A DNA stretch of 64,000 nt from positions 62,001 through 126,000 of the forward strand of contig NZ_JACYMO010000002.1 of assembly GCF_014838825.1 (NCBI RefSeq), written 5' to 3'. The stretch's first letter is position 1. Each line of letters opens with the position of its first letter. The stretch comes from Erwinia persicina. GTDB taxonomy: Bacteria > Pseudomonadota > Gammaproteobacteria > Enterobacterales > Enterobacteriaceae. A program made the position numbers and the translations under genes. Below the pieces are notes generated by a model. It was not told the DNA's origin. It did no database searches and worked only from the letters and a program-made list of their open reading frames with translations. Below, in pieces: positions 62,390 through 64,000 of the stretch.

Positions 62390-63112
62390 TCAGATTAAAC
62401 CGATTGCTGCTGCATAAGAGGCAACTTGCGTTTTATTTGGTGCGTTAAATCGTTTTTGCATGTTTTTTTGGTGAAAGTTAACCGTATTCTCAGAAATTGA
62501 AAGGATCAGTGATATTTCCGCTGATGTTTTCCCCTCCGCTGTCCATTTAAGAATTTCACGTTCCCTTTCACTTAATTCCAGTCTGGCGATGGACATCGAA
62601 ATATCATTCATCGTAATGAGCGCAGCCATAGCCAGCTCCGAAATATACTGGAGTTTAAGTTCAATTTCCGGTGTTAATGCCCTATTTTTAGATGAACTGG
62701 CCGTAGAAAGAGATAATATTCCTACGGCTCTGTTGTTTGCCAGCACAGAGCATGAGATGCCCTGGCAGATACCATGCTCCCGCGCCGCATCCAGCACACG
62801 CTGACCGTCACCCGCCTCAACCGCTTGCCACTGCCATACTACTCCGGGCAAAAAACATTTTTTCAACACCGGGTCGGACCGGGCGAAGTCTTCCTGCAAA
62901 TAATACTCAACCCATTTTTTGGGATAATTACAGTAAAAAAAAGTCTTGGGCCGGGTAAAAGGCACCGGATGCCGAATAAAAAGTGCATAAAAATCGAATT
63001 CCAGTTCGTTCGCCTGTTGTTCAATTAACCGGGTAATATGAGCAACATCGCTTCCATTGCGAAAGGCTAATTGCATTTCGGATCGCCAGCTGAAATAGTT
63101 CTCAGATGTCAT
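62390..63112 (-). CDS. sdiA: LuxR-family quorum-sensing receptor SdiA (ExpR/PhzR type)
   Basis: A 240-residue LuxR-type regulator orthologous to E. coli SdiA by sequence and position (sdiA-yecF-uvrY-uvrC). N-terminal acyl-homoserine lactone pocket with Tyr63, Trp67, Tyr71, Asp80 and Trp95 all conserved; IRHPVPFTRPKTFFYCNYPKKWVEYY matches E. coli RHPVPFTRPKVAFYTNYP. The C-terminal helix-turn-helix (LSEREREILKWTAEGKTSAEISLILSISENTVNFHQKNMQ) is almost identical to E. coli SdiA. GAGG lies 6 bases before the ATG. Unlike in E. coli and Salmonella, its own synthase gene follows. Confidence 0.95.
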   Translation of the reverse strand: MTSENYFSWRSEMQLAFRNGSDVAHITRLIEQQANELEFDFYALFIRHPVPFTRPKTFFYCNYPKKWVEYYLQEDFARSDPVLKKCFLPGVVWQWQAVEAGDGQRVLDAAREHGICQGISCSVLANNRAVGILSLSTASSSKNRALTPEIELKLQYISELAMAALITMNDISMSIARLELSEREREILKWTAEGKTSAEISLILSISENTVNFHQKNMQKRFNAPNKTQVASYAAAIGLI

Positions 63113-64000
63113 TAACGCCTCAGCCGGTCAGGGAGTGATGCCTCGCCTGATTATCATTCTTATGTTGATTAATACCGCATAAAAAATGAATAAAATTGCG
63201 AATACAATCTAATTTTCCGGCGCAATACTTCTTGCAGAAACACAATTTTTGATGTTCAGGTACCGGTCAGTGAATCGCGTGAAAAGGTTCAGGCCAATAA
63301 GCCTGAAAAGCCCGCCCACCTTATTGATGCTCTGCATTATTTTTTTCTTTAAGCGCCGTCAACAAGATACATCGATTTCTCACCTGCCTCACCTTACTGC
63401 GGTAGAATAGGATTTTTCCTATAAACATTCAATAATTTTGACCTATTTGTTATCGGTATTACATCTAATAGTTTTACACTATCCGGTGGTCAATCCCTGC
63501 CCACAGGGCTGTTCTGCTCAAGCGCACCGGCATAAATACACTGATACCTATAGAAAAGTCTCGCCTCTATGACCATTTGAGTTTTACAGCATAGATTAAT
63601 GAAGGTGAATGAACATCAGATAACTCCACAACCTTTACATGGGATTGTGCCAGCCCACACTTAAGGCCCTGTTCCCCGTTTTAAGATCACGCCTTTCTGT
63701 CAGTACCGACTATCAGGGAGGGAGCAAAAGCCGGTACCTGCATCCTGTTGGTGTTAAAAGAGGCTGAAGGCTCCCCGCAAAGCGCTATTATTCTGTGCCA
63801 GCGTCGGCTTGCCGACCGCTTTCTGTTGGGTCATGTTGCGAACTGTACGGGCCGGTTTTATCAACGCCGATCCTGGCCCCCTTTATGGGAATGTCTTTTT
63901 TATTTTTCAACCCGTCAGAAATAAAATCAGGCGCAGCCTTTATCAGCGTCCCCGCTCACGCGGGCTTAATTTTTCTCCTCGTATTTGCCACGGGTAAAGG
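63113..64000. other. Gene-free end of the window upstream of sdiA
   Basis: Nearly 900 bases without a gene I can support. A 62-codon frame at 63809-63997 has no ribosome-binding site and an odd composition. 63400-63480 is AT-rich and could carry the sdiA promoter. The E. coli neighbours on this side of sdiA are not seen; the region may hold decayed coding DNA. Confidence 0.5.

Noticed and set aside
63809-63997. 62-codon frame at the end of the window
   Set aside because: No ribosome-binding site, no recognised motif; may be decayed DNA.

Overview
The window is chromosomal DNA of an enterobacterium in the Erwinia/Pantoea group (Erwiniaceae). Most genes are clear orthologues of E. coli genes in nearly the E. 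coli order. An SdiA orthologue still has its own LuxI-type synthase beside it, a state known from Erwinia and Pantoea. The genus call is inference from gene content; no rRNA or other marker is present.

Layout. 1-3.6 kb: end of a flagellar cluster (flgE 5' part, flgD, flgC, flgB on minus; flgA, flgM, flgN on plus), with a likely FlhDC site between flgB and flgA and a very good sigma-28 promoter before flgM. 3.6-19.8 kb: conserved backbone murJ, mviM, yceH, rimJ, grxB, yceB, pyrC, dinI (LexA box), a small coiled-coil protein, bssS, solA, a ProP-type transporter, yceJ, yceI, trhO, lpxL, mdtG. 19.8-39.7 kb: about 20 kb inserted where E. coli has mdtG directly followed by msyB. It holds a DeoR regulator, a NudK-like Nudix hydrolase, a DUF4406-like protein, an OprB-type porin, kptA, decayed insertion sequences, and a contact-dependent growth inhibition (CDI) locus. 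39.7-47.7 kb: backbone again (msyB, yceK, opgH, opgG, opgC, clsC). 47.8-56.6 kb: accessory genes: a glycosidase-like protein, a 46-residue membrane protein, an AraC regulator with a DUF2000 protein, a MarR-controlled EmrAB-type efflux operon with its own outer-membrane factor, an acetyltransferase and a lipoprotein. 56.8-63.1 kb: tRNA-Leu, tRNA-Cys, tRNA-Gly, pgsA, uvrC, uvrY, yecF, glpM, a luxI-type gene and sdiA. The last 0.9 kb has no gene I can support.

The CDI locus reads on minus as cdiB, cdiA (about 3,733 residues), cdiI, then a displaced orphan toxin and immunity pair. The main toxin looks like the bacterial RNase A-type CdiA-CT, with His, Arg, Thr and Tyr at nearly the spacing reported for the Yersinia kristensenii toxin. 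The orphan module carries its own VENN motif, a papain-like Cys/His/Asp toxin and a YrhB/Imm35-type immunity protein.

The quorum-sensing end is the other highlight. SdiA is an orphan receptor in E. coli and Salmonella. Here it sits directly upstream of a RhlI-like synthase, with a near-perfect las/rhl-type 20-bp palindrome between them, and next to the uvrY regulator gene. No wholly new multi-gene system is evident. The least explained pieces are the nudK/DUF4406/kptA group, the 46-residue membrane protein and the unassigned open frame between the two CDI modules.
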